Shown here in pieces: positions 40,063-51,807 of a stretch of DNA of 64,000 bases. The position numbers and the translations under genes were made by a program. The notes below the pieces were generated by a model. The model worked only from the letters and a program-made list of their open reading frames with translations, was not told the origin of the DNA and made no database searches. Position 1 is the stretch's first letter, and every line of letters starts with the position of its first letter. Source of the DNA: Phlebopus portentosus (Eukaryota > Basidiomycota > Agaricomycetes > Boletales > Boletinellaceae); the NCBI GenBank assembly GCA_037892935.1, contig JAYXKI010000003.1, positions 2,480,001-2,544,000 on the forward strand, given 5' to 3'.

Positions 40063-42547
40063 ATGTCGGACTCTCAGTCTCAAAATTCAAAGGCAGATGA
40101 CGTCGAGAATGCGTCCATTGACTCGGACGAACTCCAGCTGGTAATGATCGCAATGCCGGACGAGCACTGTCCGGGTGGACTCAAGCAGGGATGGGCATTA
40201 TGATACAGACAACACTGTCATCCATGAAATGAAATCGTACTGGTAACGTCCGATTTTCTAGTGGCTACACTGGATGTATGGCTGCGGGTATCCAGTCGCA
40301 TTTGCATCTGTTACTGTAGTCCTTTGCTGGTCGTCGTCTTGCATGGCACGTCTGGCTCTGTGAACGCAGCAGTTGCCTGTGCTGGGTTGAGATCATACCG
40401 CTAGAACCTGATCAGTGCTCAGACCTGCGTAGGGAAGCCCCCAGTGTCGCCGATTACTGATGCCCCTTCGAGGGGCCTTTTCAGACCTTACTGACTTCTA
40501 TATTTACTTGTCGACAGCAAAGGCTTGGGTACAAACAGGTTTGTTACTTAGAGTCATTCCTTATAAGATAAGCCGTTAAAGCATCGTTAGCAACTACACC
40601 GTACTTGGCATCAAATCGAAAGCTTCGCCGCTAGTTTCTGCGCGTTGAACTTCATTGGCGGTGTCCGGTAAGGGTGCTTGAGAGCAATTTGAAGCTATGC
40701 GTTCTGACATCAGCTACAGCACCGGCTTCTTCCTAGGTCTTTTGGCAGGTGGCCCCGCTGCTATCTGGTACTTACACTACCGTTGGCCTTTCGAATATTC
40801 CTTATCATCTTTCCAGGTCTTCATATGTCATTACAATCGTTTTCATGTGGATTACGGCCGCCATCCTGGCTGAGATTTGTTCTGCTCTCCCTCTGAGCGG
40901 ATCTATTTATATCTGGGCCGCTGAAAGCGCTGGGCCGAAGCACGCCCGGTTGTTTGGTTTCATCGTTGCATGGTGGGTTTGCACCGCATGGATGACGTTC
41001 GCCGCTGGAAACTGCCAAGTAAGTATTGTTTGTCATGTATGATCGCTCTCCTAATCTGTGGACAGACGACCGCGAATTATCTCGCTTCGCTATTCACGGT
41101 ATTCGAAGTCGATTATCCGGGTGGCGTACAAATAGATAATATCAAATGGCGTGCCTTCATCTGGGCACTCTCTGAAGTCATTCTCGTTATTTCCATCGCG
41201 ATTAACTACCTGCCACCAAAACTGTACTCTACCGTGTTCAGGATGTCAATGTTCATCATGATGGCTGACTTCCTGCTCTGCGTCATCTGGTTTCCTATCG
41301 CAGTCTCTGATTCCTACGGCTTTCGGTCGGCGAAGGAGGTGTTCACATCCACCTGTGAGTTTCATTTCGTTAATTAGACACGGTACAGGTCATTATTCAT
41401 ACTCTTCCAGACAACGGTACTGGTGCACCCGCCGGATGGAACTGGATATTATCATTGTGAACATATTCAATCATTTCCGTTTATAATACGTACTGACACC
41501 TGTAAAGCCTTTTCACCGCTGGTACACTGACCGGTTTTGACGCGGCTGGCCATATAGCAGAAGAGACGAAGAATGCAAGGTGTGTTCTTGCAGATATATT
41601 GTAGTGTTTCGCGCTCTGAGCACTCTCTTCTAGAGTTGTTGCAGCTCGTGGTATCTTTACCAGCGCCGTTGCGACCGGTATTCTCGGATTTGCGACTACT
41701 ATCTTATTCCTTTTCTGCACTCCTGATCTCGATACGCTGTTCGCCTTGGAAGCCTCACAGCCATTCGTGCAAATTTTTGCCATGGCGCTAGGCAAGGGAG
41801 GATGCGTGGTTATGACAATCATTGCTACTATTGGTCTAATTATGGTAAGTTCCAATTATTCCTGTACATCTGGAAAAAGCTCGTAGACCTATTATTATTA
41901 GAACACGAGCATTGCAATTGTTGCTGCATCCCGTCTGATCTTCGCTATTGCGCGAGACGGCGTTCTTCCCTTCTCAAGCTGGATTGGCCAGGTTACTCCG
42001 GATGGCCAACCTCGAAACGCCGTCACAGTCATGTTCATTTTTGGAGCAGCGATCCTTTGCACAATTCTTCCTAGCCAAGTCGCCTTCACGTCACTCATTT
42101 CGGCAGGCGGAGTCCCGACGATAGCGGCGTACTGTCTTATCTCGCTGCTCCGACTCACTATGACGCCGAATCACTTCAAGGCGTCACACTTCTATCTCGG
42201 TCGTCTCCGCAAGCCATTCTACCTCACCGCTGCACTATTCAATGCGCTCGTCTTCTCAGTCATGATCTCGCCGTTCTTCTTCCCAGTTGATGCCGAGACA
42301 TTCAATTTCGTGCGTTTTCATCTCCGTCTTCCTTCTTCACGTTTCTTCAAACTAGATGCGTTTGCGACGTCTTCTAATGTCTATCTCTTCTTCTTTATTG
42401 TTCCAGGCTTGCGTGATATTCGGCGCAGCAACGATATTTGGCATTTTGAGCTACATCTTCACACCGGAAGATAAGTGGCTCCCACGCGAAAAGATCATTC
42501 AAGCGCTTCACGCAGCAGACGGAGACATTAACTACAATGCCGAATAG
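40063..42547 (+). CDS. Amino-acid permease of the APC superfamily (GABA/choline permease type)
   Basis: Plasma- or organelle-membrane transporter of amino acids, choline or GABA. Exon 1 (40063-40140) encodes a hydrophilic head MSDSQSQNSKADDVENASID. A very short second exon near 40518-40538 gives QRLGYKQ, the conserved lead-in to TM1. Then ESFAASFCALNFIGGVR, FFLGLLAGGPAAIW, SSYVITIVFMWITAAILAEICSALPLSG, YIWAAESAG, the loop with FAAGNCQ, then NYLASLF, EVILVISIAINYLP, GFDAAGHIAEETKNA (the hallmark of this class), IVAASRLIFAIARDGVLPFSSWIG and ISAGGVPTIAAYCLISLLRL. Twelve hydrophobic segments are plausible. All introns splice in frame. The first intron is about 377 nt, far longer than the others. 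Substrate cannot be told from sequence. Confidence 0.9.
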
Positions 42548-42743
42548 AATAGACTGGCGAAGAGCGATGCGAGCTCTAGTTTCGGCGCCACGACTGCTCC
42601 GGATATAGCAAAAGAAAAGCTCGGTCATTTGGTCCATTCAAAGCGTTAGACTTCTTGAATACTTCCCAACTTCTTGATTTAACAAGTTCCCGCAGTGTGA
42701 ACACTACGGAGATATTAAAGAGCTTTTTGGTAAACAGACATTA

Positions 42744-45015
42744 TTAGTAAGGCTCTAGGCCGATTGATCCTTTGCATGCGCCTTCTACGTCAGCAATCTG
42801 ATTGAAAAGAGACAAAATAAGAATAAACATAAAGTCAGTTCGGGTGCTGTTGAAGGCCACGCACTTCCTTCGGGGCCGCGACACTCAAGATAATGGGGTG
42901 GTCCTTCTGGATCAGAACTTCGTCCTGAAAAGAACACGCAAGAATAAGTGCTTCTCGGTCTAGTCATGGAAGATGATGATGGGATTCTCTTAAGTACCTC
43001 TATTCGAATTCCGAGATTATGGAAATGCTTGGGGAACAGCGGTGTCGGAGGGACGTAGATTCCTAGACAGGGAGACATTAATCAGCGCAAGAAGGTCCAT
43101 TGCCAGGATCGTGATACCAATCTCACCTGGCTCAATTGTTACAACCATTCCCGAAACCAGACTGAATGGAAGTAAAAACGTTTGTGGAGTCAATGAACGA
43201 AGACCGAAACTGGGTAAGGCGGCATCCTGCTTACGGTACTCCGCGCTGGAAATGTTTAGACTCGTGCAAATCTGACATTTATTTGCATATGAAATTGAAC
43301 ATGAAGAAACTTTGAGGCTAGGGCACACAAGGAACACACCAATTCCGATGGGATGGCTCAGATAATGGGGATAGAGCTCTCGTTCTAGGTCACCCGCCGA
43401 GAGTGAGAATCCAAGCTGGTTGAGTTCGACTCGAAGAAGAGAACATGATTCGCGGTGTAACGCATCCAGGCTGAGCTGGGCGGACTCAGAGCAGCGCGAG
43501 ATGAGCGCCTTCTGTGCAGACAGAACGGCAGCGTATAGATCCCGTTGCGGACCCGTGAAGGTTCCGTTTGCGGGATATGTACGCGCTGCACGAAACTTTC
43601 GTCAATCAGACTTTCTCAAACAAGCATGGAAGAACAGACTGATGTCGGATGCGTATCCACTGGAACATCGCGTGTAAAAAATAAACTGGCTCAACAAAGA
43701 ATGAAGCAGACATACTTGTATTCACAACCTGCGTCAATGAGAATGAGCTCATCATCGCGTATAATTTGGTCGTTCGCGGTATAGTGGATAATTAGGGCAT
43801 TAGCGCTGCGGATCTGACGTCAAGAGCCAATTTTGGAGCAGATTGCTTATTCTTACCCTGATGCGACAACGGGGACATAAGCAGGTCGTTGGGAGCCAGC
43901 CAAGGCACATAAATATTCAAAGTGTGCCGCAACTGCAGATTCCGACATCCCAGACCGGGTGAAACGCATCGACTATGGAAACGAATAATTCATATTCTCA
44001 TTACGGTGATAATATAGGAAACGCATACCTTCGCGTGAGCTCGTCCACTGATGTCAGCAGCCTCTCTCATTACACGCTGCTCCGCCTCACTCTTTATAGC
44101 ACGCATCGCAGCAAGCTCAGCAGCTAGACTCTTTCGTTTCGCGGATGGAAGAGCATCAATTATGCCGTCATATTCGTTCCGAGACGAAGATGGTGATGTT
44201 AAATAACGGAGAATTGACTTCGTCTGACGGCCTCGCTTTGAGGAATTGGTAGAGTCGGCGTAGACATATGAATAGTAACCGGAAAGAGACTTCAGGACGG
44301 ACGGAAATTCATCTATAGGTTGGACGTCGTCAGCACCAAAGACGCTTGCGGCTGTTTCGAAGTCCGTCTGAGGACCCTCCCATTTCTCCTTTGAGCTGTC
44401 TCTGCCTCTACAGAAGAGTGTCGTCTTGCAGCCACCCGAAGTACTTTCTGAGTTTGCGAGATTGAGTATGGACCTACTGAAAGATAGACTGCACTCACCG
44501 AGAATAACAGCAGACTCTGGTTCTTGGAAACCAGTTAGATACCAGAAGTCAGAGGACTGTCGGAACTTGTAGCTAAGAGGACGTCAACGGAAGTTCGTAG
44601 AGTATTAGGTGCGACTAACAAGATTTCTGTGCAATGAATGAGCTGAAAGATGATAACTCTCTGCAATCCCGGAACGCTCACCCCCGCTCATGTACTTGAC
44701 ACTTGCTGCGACAGAAACAACCATGCTCGATTCCGGCAGTCTAGCCATAAGTCGTGCCCGTCTCGACTTGTATTCTGACAAACTAATGCCCGGAGTGACT
44801 TCATTTTTCCTGACTATCTAGAAGCTAAATGAGCAAATGATGTTTTTATTGTTGCCCGAAAACCTTTGACTGACATGAGGATGCGACAGAAAGTGCGGCT
44901 GGCCAAGAGTGCTTGGCTTAGAGAAGTCTGGAATATTCGAGTGTGTTGAATAGGTTCTCAGGAGAGACTGGAGAGGCAGCACCAAGCTTCGTTGCCGGAA
45001 AAGCAAGACGGACAT
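42744..45015 (-). CDS. ICP55: Intermediate cleaving peptidase ICP55 (mitochondrial Xaa-Pro aminopeptidase)
   Basis: Removes one residue from imported mitochondrial precursors after MPP cleavage. Start MSVLLFRQRSLVLPL is a clear mitochondrial presequence (basic, no acids). Then HPHIVRKNEVTPGISLSEYKSRR, the ICP55 lead, then FRQSSDFWYLTGFQEP. The metallopeptidase (M24B) domain has LILIDAGCEYNGYASDISRTYPANG with two metal Asp, HPIGIDLHES with the His ligand (rebuilt across an intron), MVVTIEPGIYVPPTPLFPKHFHNLGIRIEDEV with two Glu ligands, and the end ADVEGACKGSIGLEPY. About ten short introns, all in frame. Length and motif order match the family. A human counterpart is XPNPEP3. Confidence 0.93.
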
Positions 45016-45442
45016 TAAGCAGAGGAAGAAGAAAAGTACCGCATCGACAATTCGAATTGAGAAATGGGATCACGTGATTAGGTCGACTCTCATCTCCGCC
45101 TCCAAAAGAGAATTGATAACTATTGATAATAGAGGATAGCAATCATTTCAACATACAAAATCCATACAAGGTGCCAGAGGGCATGAATAAATCATCTTCT
45201 TGACTCCATCTACTTCACAGATCTTTTAATATTGTGAGGAAGCCATGGCTATCTGAAAGTCACAATCCTAGGAATTGGAAGAGAAGTCTGGAAGTCAATG
45301 CCAGAAGCTATTGGCCAATTCTCAACTCAGTCATCCATAGAGAATTTACACATAATATGTAGCTTTTCAGTCAATATAAATTTTGATGCATCAGAGCTTT
45401 TGCACTTCAACCTTTTGAGCTGCACTGCACTTTACTTACAAA
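45016..45442. other. AT-rich intergenic region
   Basis: About 430 bases between the ICP55 start and the DUF6697-like copy B start. Markedly richer in A/T from about 45150 on than the flanking gene-dense DNA. No gene recognised. Confidence 0.5.
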
Positions 45443-46830
45443 ATGCCAAAGACACTCAGCTCAGATGTTACACATGCAGAGCTTGAATCTGAAGAGGCTA
45501 CAAGCAGTAAGTCATTCAATAATTTTTAAAACTATCTGTTGGAAATAATGATGAATATCTGTAGCTCTAGTATGGAGACCTATAAAATACAAGCTAAAGC
45601 TTGGATTAAAGGGTTGGATTGTTGAGTAAGTAGCATAAATGCCTTATTTATAGTGCAGATTTCTCAGAATAATAATTAGAGAAATAGTCCTCCCAGATCC
45701 CTATGAGGATAACAGCAATAGTAATAATCTTATTTCTGAAGTAAGTAGATCTTTAATGAAGATCTGCTGATCATTAAAGGTGATGCCATCAATTTGATCG
45801 ACAGGACTTGCATGATCTACAAAATGATTGTCCTGATCAGCAAAGTGCTGCACAGAAAATGTCTCATCTTAAGAATGTATGCAATGATTAAATATGTGCT
45901 CAATATATTATCTGACACTATAAAAAGCCTGAAGTTGAGGAGACTGAGCAGGGAATAATGTCTGGAATTGAAATCCTGCATAAAAGACTTGCAGAAATTG
46001 GTTACAAGATTCTTCAAATTAAAGCTTCTTCAGCAATCATTAACATGACTTTCTCTCGAAGCATGCTAAATCATATATTTGGTGGCAGGATGATTGACAC
46101 CTTCTCAACAATACAAACAGACAGATTGCCACAGAGCTTAAGAGAGTATGTGGGCATCAGATTTATGTGCTTAAATGCATTATACAATGCACACTGCCCT
46201 CAGAAGCCTGGTGCACCTGGGCTGTATTATGCACTTCGAGACCCTGCTAGGTGGCCTAATGCTCAGGAACTGGTCTTCACTAGATATGGTGCAAACATGT
46301 GGAACTTTATGGGTATTTACAGCATTACAAAATCTCAACAGCTATCTGCTAAGGAATTTCAGTCTCTCAGCCCTAAAGTAAGCCTTTATTAGTTTAATTC
46401 TAAGTGACTATTTAACCACTTAAGTAGGTACAGGACACCTGGTTCAGCAACATCTGGAGCCATAAGTGGGGTGATTACACACTGGCAGCTATCTATTTGA
46501 GAAAGCATCAGCATGCAGAGCCAACTGACATGGAGGTGGAGTATTATGCCAAGAAGAAGGCTGCTCTCATCCATAGGAAGGTGACCTCAAATAATGTAAA
46601 GCAGGCATTTTTGAGTGGAGCTGAAGTATGACTTTAAAGTGTTCTTATTTGAAGTGCATGCAGTTGCTGATTCTATTGCTTACTAGAAAATTAATGTTTG
46701 GACAATGAAGTGTATTGGCTATGATGAAGAGCTCAAGAAGAGGCTCATACCTGCTCAGTCCAGGCAGCAGAGGAAGAGGAAGGCTTCAGAGGATGGAAGG
46801 AGTAGAGTCTCGAAGCATAGGAGAATTTAA
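45443..46830 (+). CDS. DUF6697-like protein (copy B), apparently intact, AT-rich
   Basis: Function unknown. Exons by hand: 45443-45506, 45565 on, then short exons near 45685 and 45807, a long one from about 45950 to 46378, and two more to 46830. Protein starts MPKTLSSDVTHAE, then LVWRPIKYKLKLGLKGW, and MSGIEILHKRLAEIGYK. The conserved domain holds DTFSTIQTDRLPQSLREYVG, NAHCPQKPGAPGLYYALRDP, LVFTRYGANMWNFMGIYSI, QLSAKEFQSLSPK, VQDTWFSNIWSHKWGDYTLA, YLRKHQHAEPTDMEVEYY and INVWTMKCIGYDEELKKRL, ending in a basic RKRKASEDGRSRVSKHRR. Frame is open throughout. Codons are strongly A/T-ending compared with neighbours, suggesting different origin or age. It matches copies A and C in motif order. I recall this as DUF6697, but the label needs checking. 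Confidence 0.65.
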
Positions 46831-47087
46831 CAAATAAGGTATGTGCATAATTTCTGGGTCAACTCAGATTTGGTTTATACAACTCAGTCGTATCTCAATA
46901 GTCGTACACATTCCATCTCGCCATGGCAAAAAAATATGCTTTGTTGGATCCCAACAACGATGATTTTTGGTTATTTGATGTTGCCTAGTAGACTGCACGA
47001 GAAGTATCTGTACTCAACTGGTACTGCATTGCTGCACACTGACGGATATAAGCACACAGTTTATTTTGAATGTAATCAATTACATGA

Positions 47088-48741
47088 CTACGAATACTCC
47101 TTCTGAACAAACTTCGCAATTGTCTGTAGCTGGATGTTTGATGTGCCCTCGTAAATCGCACCCTACCAAATTTCATCAATCTCGACACACTAAGGAAGAG
47201 AATAACAAGACTTACAATTTTTGAATCTCTCCAGTACTTCTCAATCCCAGTCTCGCGGGTGAAGCCTACACCGCCAGCCCACTCAATTGCCTGTCCGCTG
47301 ACGCGCTGTGCAACCTGGCTCGCAACAAGCTTCGCCATGGCCGCCTCCTTGGTGAAGCTCTTCCCTTCCTCCTTGCGCCTCGCAGCATTGTACATCAGTA
47401 ATCGAGCAGCGGTGATGTCGGTTGCGGCTTGAGCAATCTGGAACGCCATGCCTTGGAAGGTACCGACAGACTGGCCAAATTGCTTGCGTTCGTAAGTATA
47501 TGGTACAGCCTTGTTGAATGCGCCTTGAGCAAGACCGATCATCTGCGCAGCGATTCCTATTCGACCCTCGTTCAAGCATTCAATAGCAATCTATAAATAG
47601 TTAAAGTATCGATGTGGTTGATGAATTTACGACTGACACACCTTGTAGCCCTGTCCAACACCACCGACCACATTCTCTTCCGGTACCTTCATGTCGTCAA
47701 AGTTCAGTGTGCACGTCGAAGAAGCGCGAATGCCCAGCTTTTGCTCCTTCTTCGCAATCTGTATACCCATGTCCTTCGTCGCAGCAAAGCAAGTTATACC
47801 CTTATAGCCTTTGCTAGGATCGACCTTGATCGTCAATGTAAATCTCACGATCTCTCACCCGGATCAACTAGTTTAACAGCGGAAGGAGACTTACGTTGGC
47901 AAATATTAAAAATACATCGGCTTCGTATGCGTTCGTGATCCACATCTTGGAGCCATTGACTATCCAATGCCCTCCTTCTTTCCGAGCGCGAGTCTGGAGA
48001 GCGAAGGCATCTGATCCGGACGCAGGTTCCGAGAGGCAGAAAGACCCAACCTAAAATAGAGTGAACAACCCAGCTCGAGCAAGGAAAGGCACATAGACTT
48101 ACACTGCCGTTAGAAAGTATGGTCAGGAACTTATCTTTCTGCTCTTTTGTGCCCCACGTACGGAATATCGTGTTTACGAGGGTGTTGTGCACATCGCAAA
48201 GCACTGAGACAGATGGATCTATCTTTGCAAGCTCTTCAATTGCGATAATAGCCGACATGAAAGAGCATTCGGATCCACCGTACTCTTGAGGTGTCTCTAT
48301 ACCCATTAGCTAGAAGAGACGCGTTTAGTCAAGCATCAAGAATCAATACGAAAAAGAGCTTACCCCTTGTTCATACAATCCCTTGATAATCTCGGGATCC
48401 ATCATCTCGTTCTCGTCCATATCGCGGACCTTCGGAGCAACGACCTCCTCAGAGAACTTTCGTACTGAAAGGTGCATTAGCGTTTGGCCACAACACCGAT
48501 CAGAGAAGACTTACCAGATTCTCGGAGCATGTTCTCCTCGTCCGTGAACGTATCAAGCGAGTTCAAAATACCTTCCGCCCTAGTAACACGTGTCGCAGAA
48601 AACCTTCGATAGGCCTGACATCTTGTCAACACTTAAGTAATTCACATGCACGGGATTCTAGCAAGCAACTCACCTCATGCTGACCGAGGTACGTGAGGGC
48701 CTCAGAGTAGCACACGCGGCTCGGGAAGCGGCACGAAACAT
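47088..48741 (-). CDS. Mitochondrial acyl-CoA dehydrogenase (short/branched-chain type)
   Basis: FAD enzyme making the first oxidation of short or branched acyl-CoA esters. Preferred start is [20 protein letters not shown] at 48741, a good mitochondrial presequence. It splices with an AAG acceptor to [18 protein letters not shown]. Body: [148 protein letters not shown] and the end [23 protein letters not shown] with the catalytic Glu in YEG. Closest in feel to the short/branched-chain (ACADSB) or isobutyryl class. An upstream ORF overlaps this start. Two to three alternative N-termini are possible. Confidence 0.9.
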
Positions 48742-48848
48742 TGTGAGAGGCGCCTAAACCTGTGAATGGGACAATTCCTTGAAAAACTGAAGGCAAGTCC
48801 CCTGAACGGATGATGGCAGTTCTGAACAAGGTGGGCGTTGGCGGCCAT
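48702..48848 (-). promoter_or_regulatory. Candidate upstream ORF overlapping the acyl-CoA dehydrogenase start
   Basis: A 48-codon frame (MAANAHLVQNCHHPF onward) starts with a strong context AAGATGG at 48848 and ends at 48702, beyond the preferred main start at 48741, in another frame. If transcribed, it would repress translation unless ribosomes skip it. It may instead lie upstream of the transcription start. Confidence 0.35.
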
Positions 48849-49281
48849 CTTGGGCGAGCGGAGTGAGCGAGCACGTGAGACAGCCTTTCACGTGTTTCTT
48901 ATTTATTTCTTTCCATTTCGGAGACGCGTACGTACCATCTCTTTCTTTGTTACCATCACCTTCAAGTTCAGCATATTATACACAAATAATATATGCGATA
49001 TGAAATTCGACCAGCCTCTTTGGTTTACATTTGCAATCCGGCCAAGCAAGAGACGATCTGGATTCTGTCTCGCCGGCATGGTTACGAAATTCAATCTCGG
49101 ACTGGTAGTAATTTCGTATTGCGACAGCTCTAGTGCAAGCCCCGAGTGGCTGGTACGCAGCTTCAAGACTTGCTATATAATTCCTTGGCTGAATTTCCAC
49201 TGGTGCTGTCTCTCTTGCTTTCGGCTCTGCTCTCGTCTGCTTTCTTGGCTTGTTTCTGTTCCTTCTAGTCTGGTTTAGGTC

Positions 49282-50520
49282 ATGCTCGACGATTTGGTAC
49301 TCCGGGAGCCTTTCAGTAGTCCAACGCCAACTCTATCTGGTGATAGCAATGGAATTCAGTCTCCAACACTTAGCGAATCGAGCAGGCTCTCCGCAGAAAC
49401 AAGGCAGACGGACTTCTGGTTCGAAGATGGAAGTGTCATTCTTTTGGCTGGTACTGTCGCTTTCAAAGTACATCGTGGACAACTCGCCCGTCATTCGGAA
49501 GTGTTCCGAGATCTTCTATCCCTCCCTCAGCCAATGGACGAAGCTATTTTCGAAGGTTGTCCTCTCGTGGAGTTGCACGATTCGCCTACAGACCTCTGGT
49601 ATCTTTTGAGGGCGTTGTATGACGGACTGTGAGTAAACCTCTTCGCTCCCAACCCCCTTTCTATTGATTGAAAAGCACTGACGTCATGGGTAAGATACTT
49701 CAAGCAACTTTGTGCGACGGATTTCACGCCTCTCTCGTCGATACTTCGGTTATCTTCGAAGTATTTCATGGAACACCTACGCGAACGCTGCATCAGTCGC
49801 TTGATGATTGATTGGCCCACTACTCTTATCTGCTGGGATTCCAGGGAAAGTGAAGCTACGGACAAGCATGGTCGCTACAGCCCACGCGTGCGTTTCCCTC
49901 ATCCCATTCTTGTCATCAACTTTGCTCGTCAGATGGGCATTACGAGTGTTCTTCCTTCGGCGTTCTACGACCTTTGCCGGTATGGCCCATCCAAAATCGT
50001 GGCCGGTGTGATCCAGCACCGTCACAAAGGGCCAATTAAAGTGCCGTCGCAAGAAGCCAACTCAGAAACGCCGACGGTGCGTCTCTCCCTAGACGACCTG
50101 CGAATTGCTTTTATTGGCCGCGAGAACGCGCAACGAGTGGTTGCATCCTTCATCGAACAAGAGCTCAATAATCGTGAGCCGGCGGCGGATTGTCATAATC
50201 GCGAGCTTGCCGGCGACAATGGAAGACACTGCCGTGAATCCTTCTACTTCATCATGCTCAACCTCCTACGCGCCGTCGGCGGCCTTTCGAGTGGTCGGGA
50301 CTGCGATCCATTATTCTCATTGACGCAAGCCGCGGAGATGATGAATCGTTCGGATTTCTCCGACGGGACGCATTTTTGTAGTCTGAAATTATGCGTGGCA
50401 TGTAGGGCGGACTTCGCGCAGGCTGTCAAGATCGCGAGGGAACAGGTATGGACGCAAATTCCTTCGTGGTTTGGGATGGCAGACTTCACTGGAACATCCG
50501 CAAAGGCGTTAGCGTCGTAG
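49282..50520 (+). CDS. BTB/POZ domain protein
   Basis: Two exons (49282-49628 and 49695-50520) give 390 residues. The BTB domain covers about residues 42-150: TDFWFEDGSVILLAGTVAFKVHRGQLARHSEVFRDLL is the family start, then DEAIFEGCPLVELHDSPTD, the LLRALYDGLYFK step, and FTPLSSILRLSSKYFMEHLRERC. The remainder is family specific: NFARQMGITSVLPSAFYDLCRYG and CVACRADFAQAVKIARE. This whole-length type is very common in Agaricomycetes, with no assigned pathway; BTB domains usually mediate dimerisation or cullin-3 binding. Splice junction keeps frame. Start is the only in-frame ATG near the domain. Confidence 0.85.
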
Positions 50521-50756
50521 CATTGGCCGAGTATTATCAAGTATCTTTATTGCTTTATCCTTGCTTTCATCATCCGAGAATTTCTTTTTATCGCGGGTAT
50601 CTTTCAGATTTATCAACTTCTTGTCATTTGTAACACATACTTCTGGTAGGCATACCATATAATTATATGTACAGTATTACAACCCGCATCAGCTTCACAT
50701 TATACAATTCACTAGCATGTTCTCTCAGCGTTCGATCGATCGAGCGTGCATATTAG

Positions 50757-51673
50757 TTACGAGACATGAACTGGTTGGCTCTGGCTCTGGCTCTGACTCG
50801 CCGCTGGGGTCGACTTAGGCACCGTCGTCGTGATGGACGACATAGGAGGCTGTACAGTGGTCGTACTGTAATACAACCTCTGAGCAACGTCGCCAACGAC
50901 CCAATCAAGACCCTCTACGAGGTTCTCGCCCGTCATCGCACTACAGCTCCATATTCGCCAGCTGTGGGAGCGGATGGAAGGGAGTCCGAGCATGTCGCGG
51001 ATTTCGGTGGAGGTCATGGCACCGGAGATATCTTGCTTGTTTGCGAAGATGAGGAGGGAGGCACCTGCGAGGCGCTAATTCCCGTAGACAGAAACAAAGA
51101 TTGAAAGTGGAAAGGACCGTTACCGTTAATGAGAACACGATGAAAGTGGAAGAAAAACGCACGTCTTCTGTTAGGAGTTTATAAAGCTCCTCTTTACAAT
51201 CGGACATGCGCATTCTATCGCTTGAGTCCACGACCCAAACGACCGCGTCTGTCTGTTCGAAATAGTTTCGCCAATAGGGTCGTAATGTTCTTTGACCTCC
51301 AACGTCCCCTATAGGACTCTTTCGTTAGATGTACGGCCTCTTTCGACTTGGGTACGAACTGACAGATATTTAGGGTATATCTATCAATCAAATAATAAAG
51401 TAAGTTTGGTTTCCCGTCTGAAGAATAACTTGTGTGCTTACCGACCATGAATGAAAGTCTTGATATTAAACCCGAGCGTTGGGCTTACGGACATGACATC
51501 CTCGTTGTTCAATTTCTTCAGTATCGTAGTCTTGCCAGCATTGTCTAACCCTCTTAAAACGCCCAATGAGACTATTTGGAGTCATCACAATAAAAGAGGA
51601 TGAATTACAAGAACAGAATTCGCATTTCTTTTTCTTTCATTCTGTTTTTGCGGATTATGGTAAGGAGGCCCAT
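50757..51673 (-). CDS. ARL2: ADP-ribosylation factor-like GTPase ARL2 (alp41 type)
   Basis: Small GTPase that acts with tubulin cofactors in microtubule formation. Exon 1 (from 51673) gives [22 protein letters not shown]; splicing restores [14 protein letters not shown], the P-loop. Then [14 protein letters not shown] (switch I), [37 protein letters not shown] (switch II), [13 protein letters not shown] (NKxD), and [16 protein letters not shown]. Gly2 is present. The start methionine and the motif ILRxMK/ETE-like N-helix fit ARL2 more than ARF or ARL3. The C-terminus is unusual: after DVAQRLYY come about 35 extra residues rich in T, S and Q ([13 protein letters not shown]). Divergent from the glycosyltransferase gene with 134 bp between starts. 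Confidence 0.92.
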
Positions 51674-51807
51674 GGTGATGGTGAAAACGAAGTTGCGTTG
51701 TTTCGTTTCGCGTTGCGTGCCACTCAATCGCGACTGATCTCTCTCTTCCCACCACCATCTTCCGACGCCTTCGACATTTCACATCAGTACGATATCGTAA
51801 AATTGAA

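Noticed and set aside
46923..46991. Short frame MAKKYALLDPNNDD after DUF6697-like copy B
   Set aside because: Only about 22 codons, no homology recognised, in AT-rich non-coding sequence.
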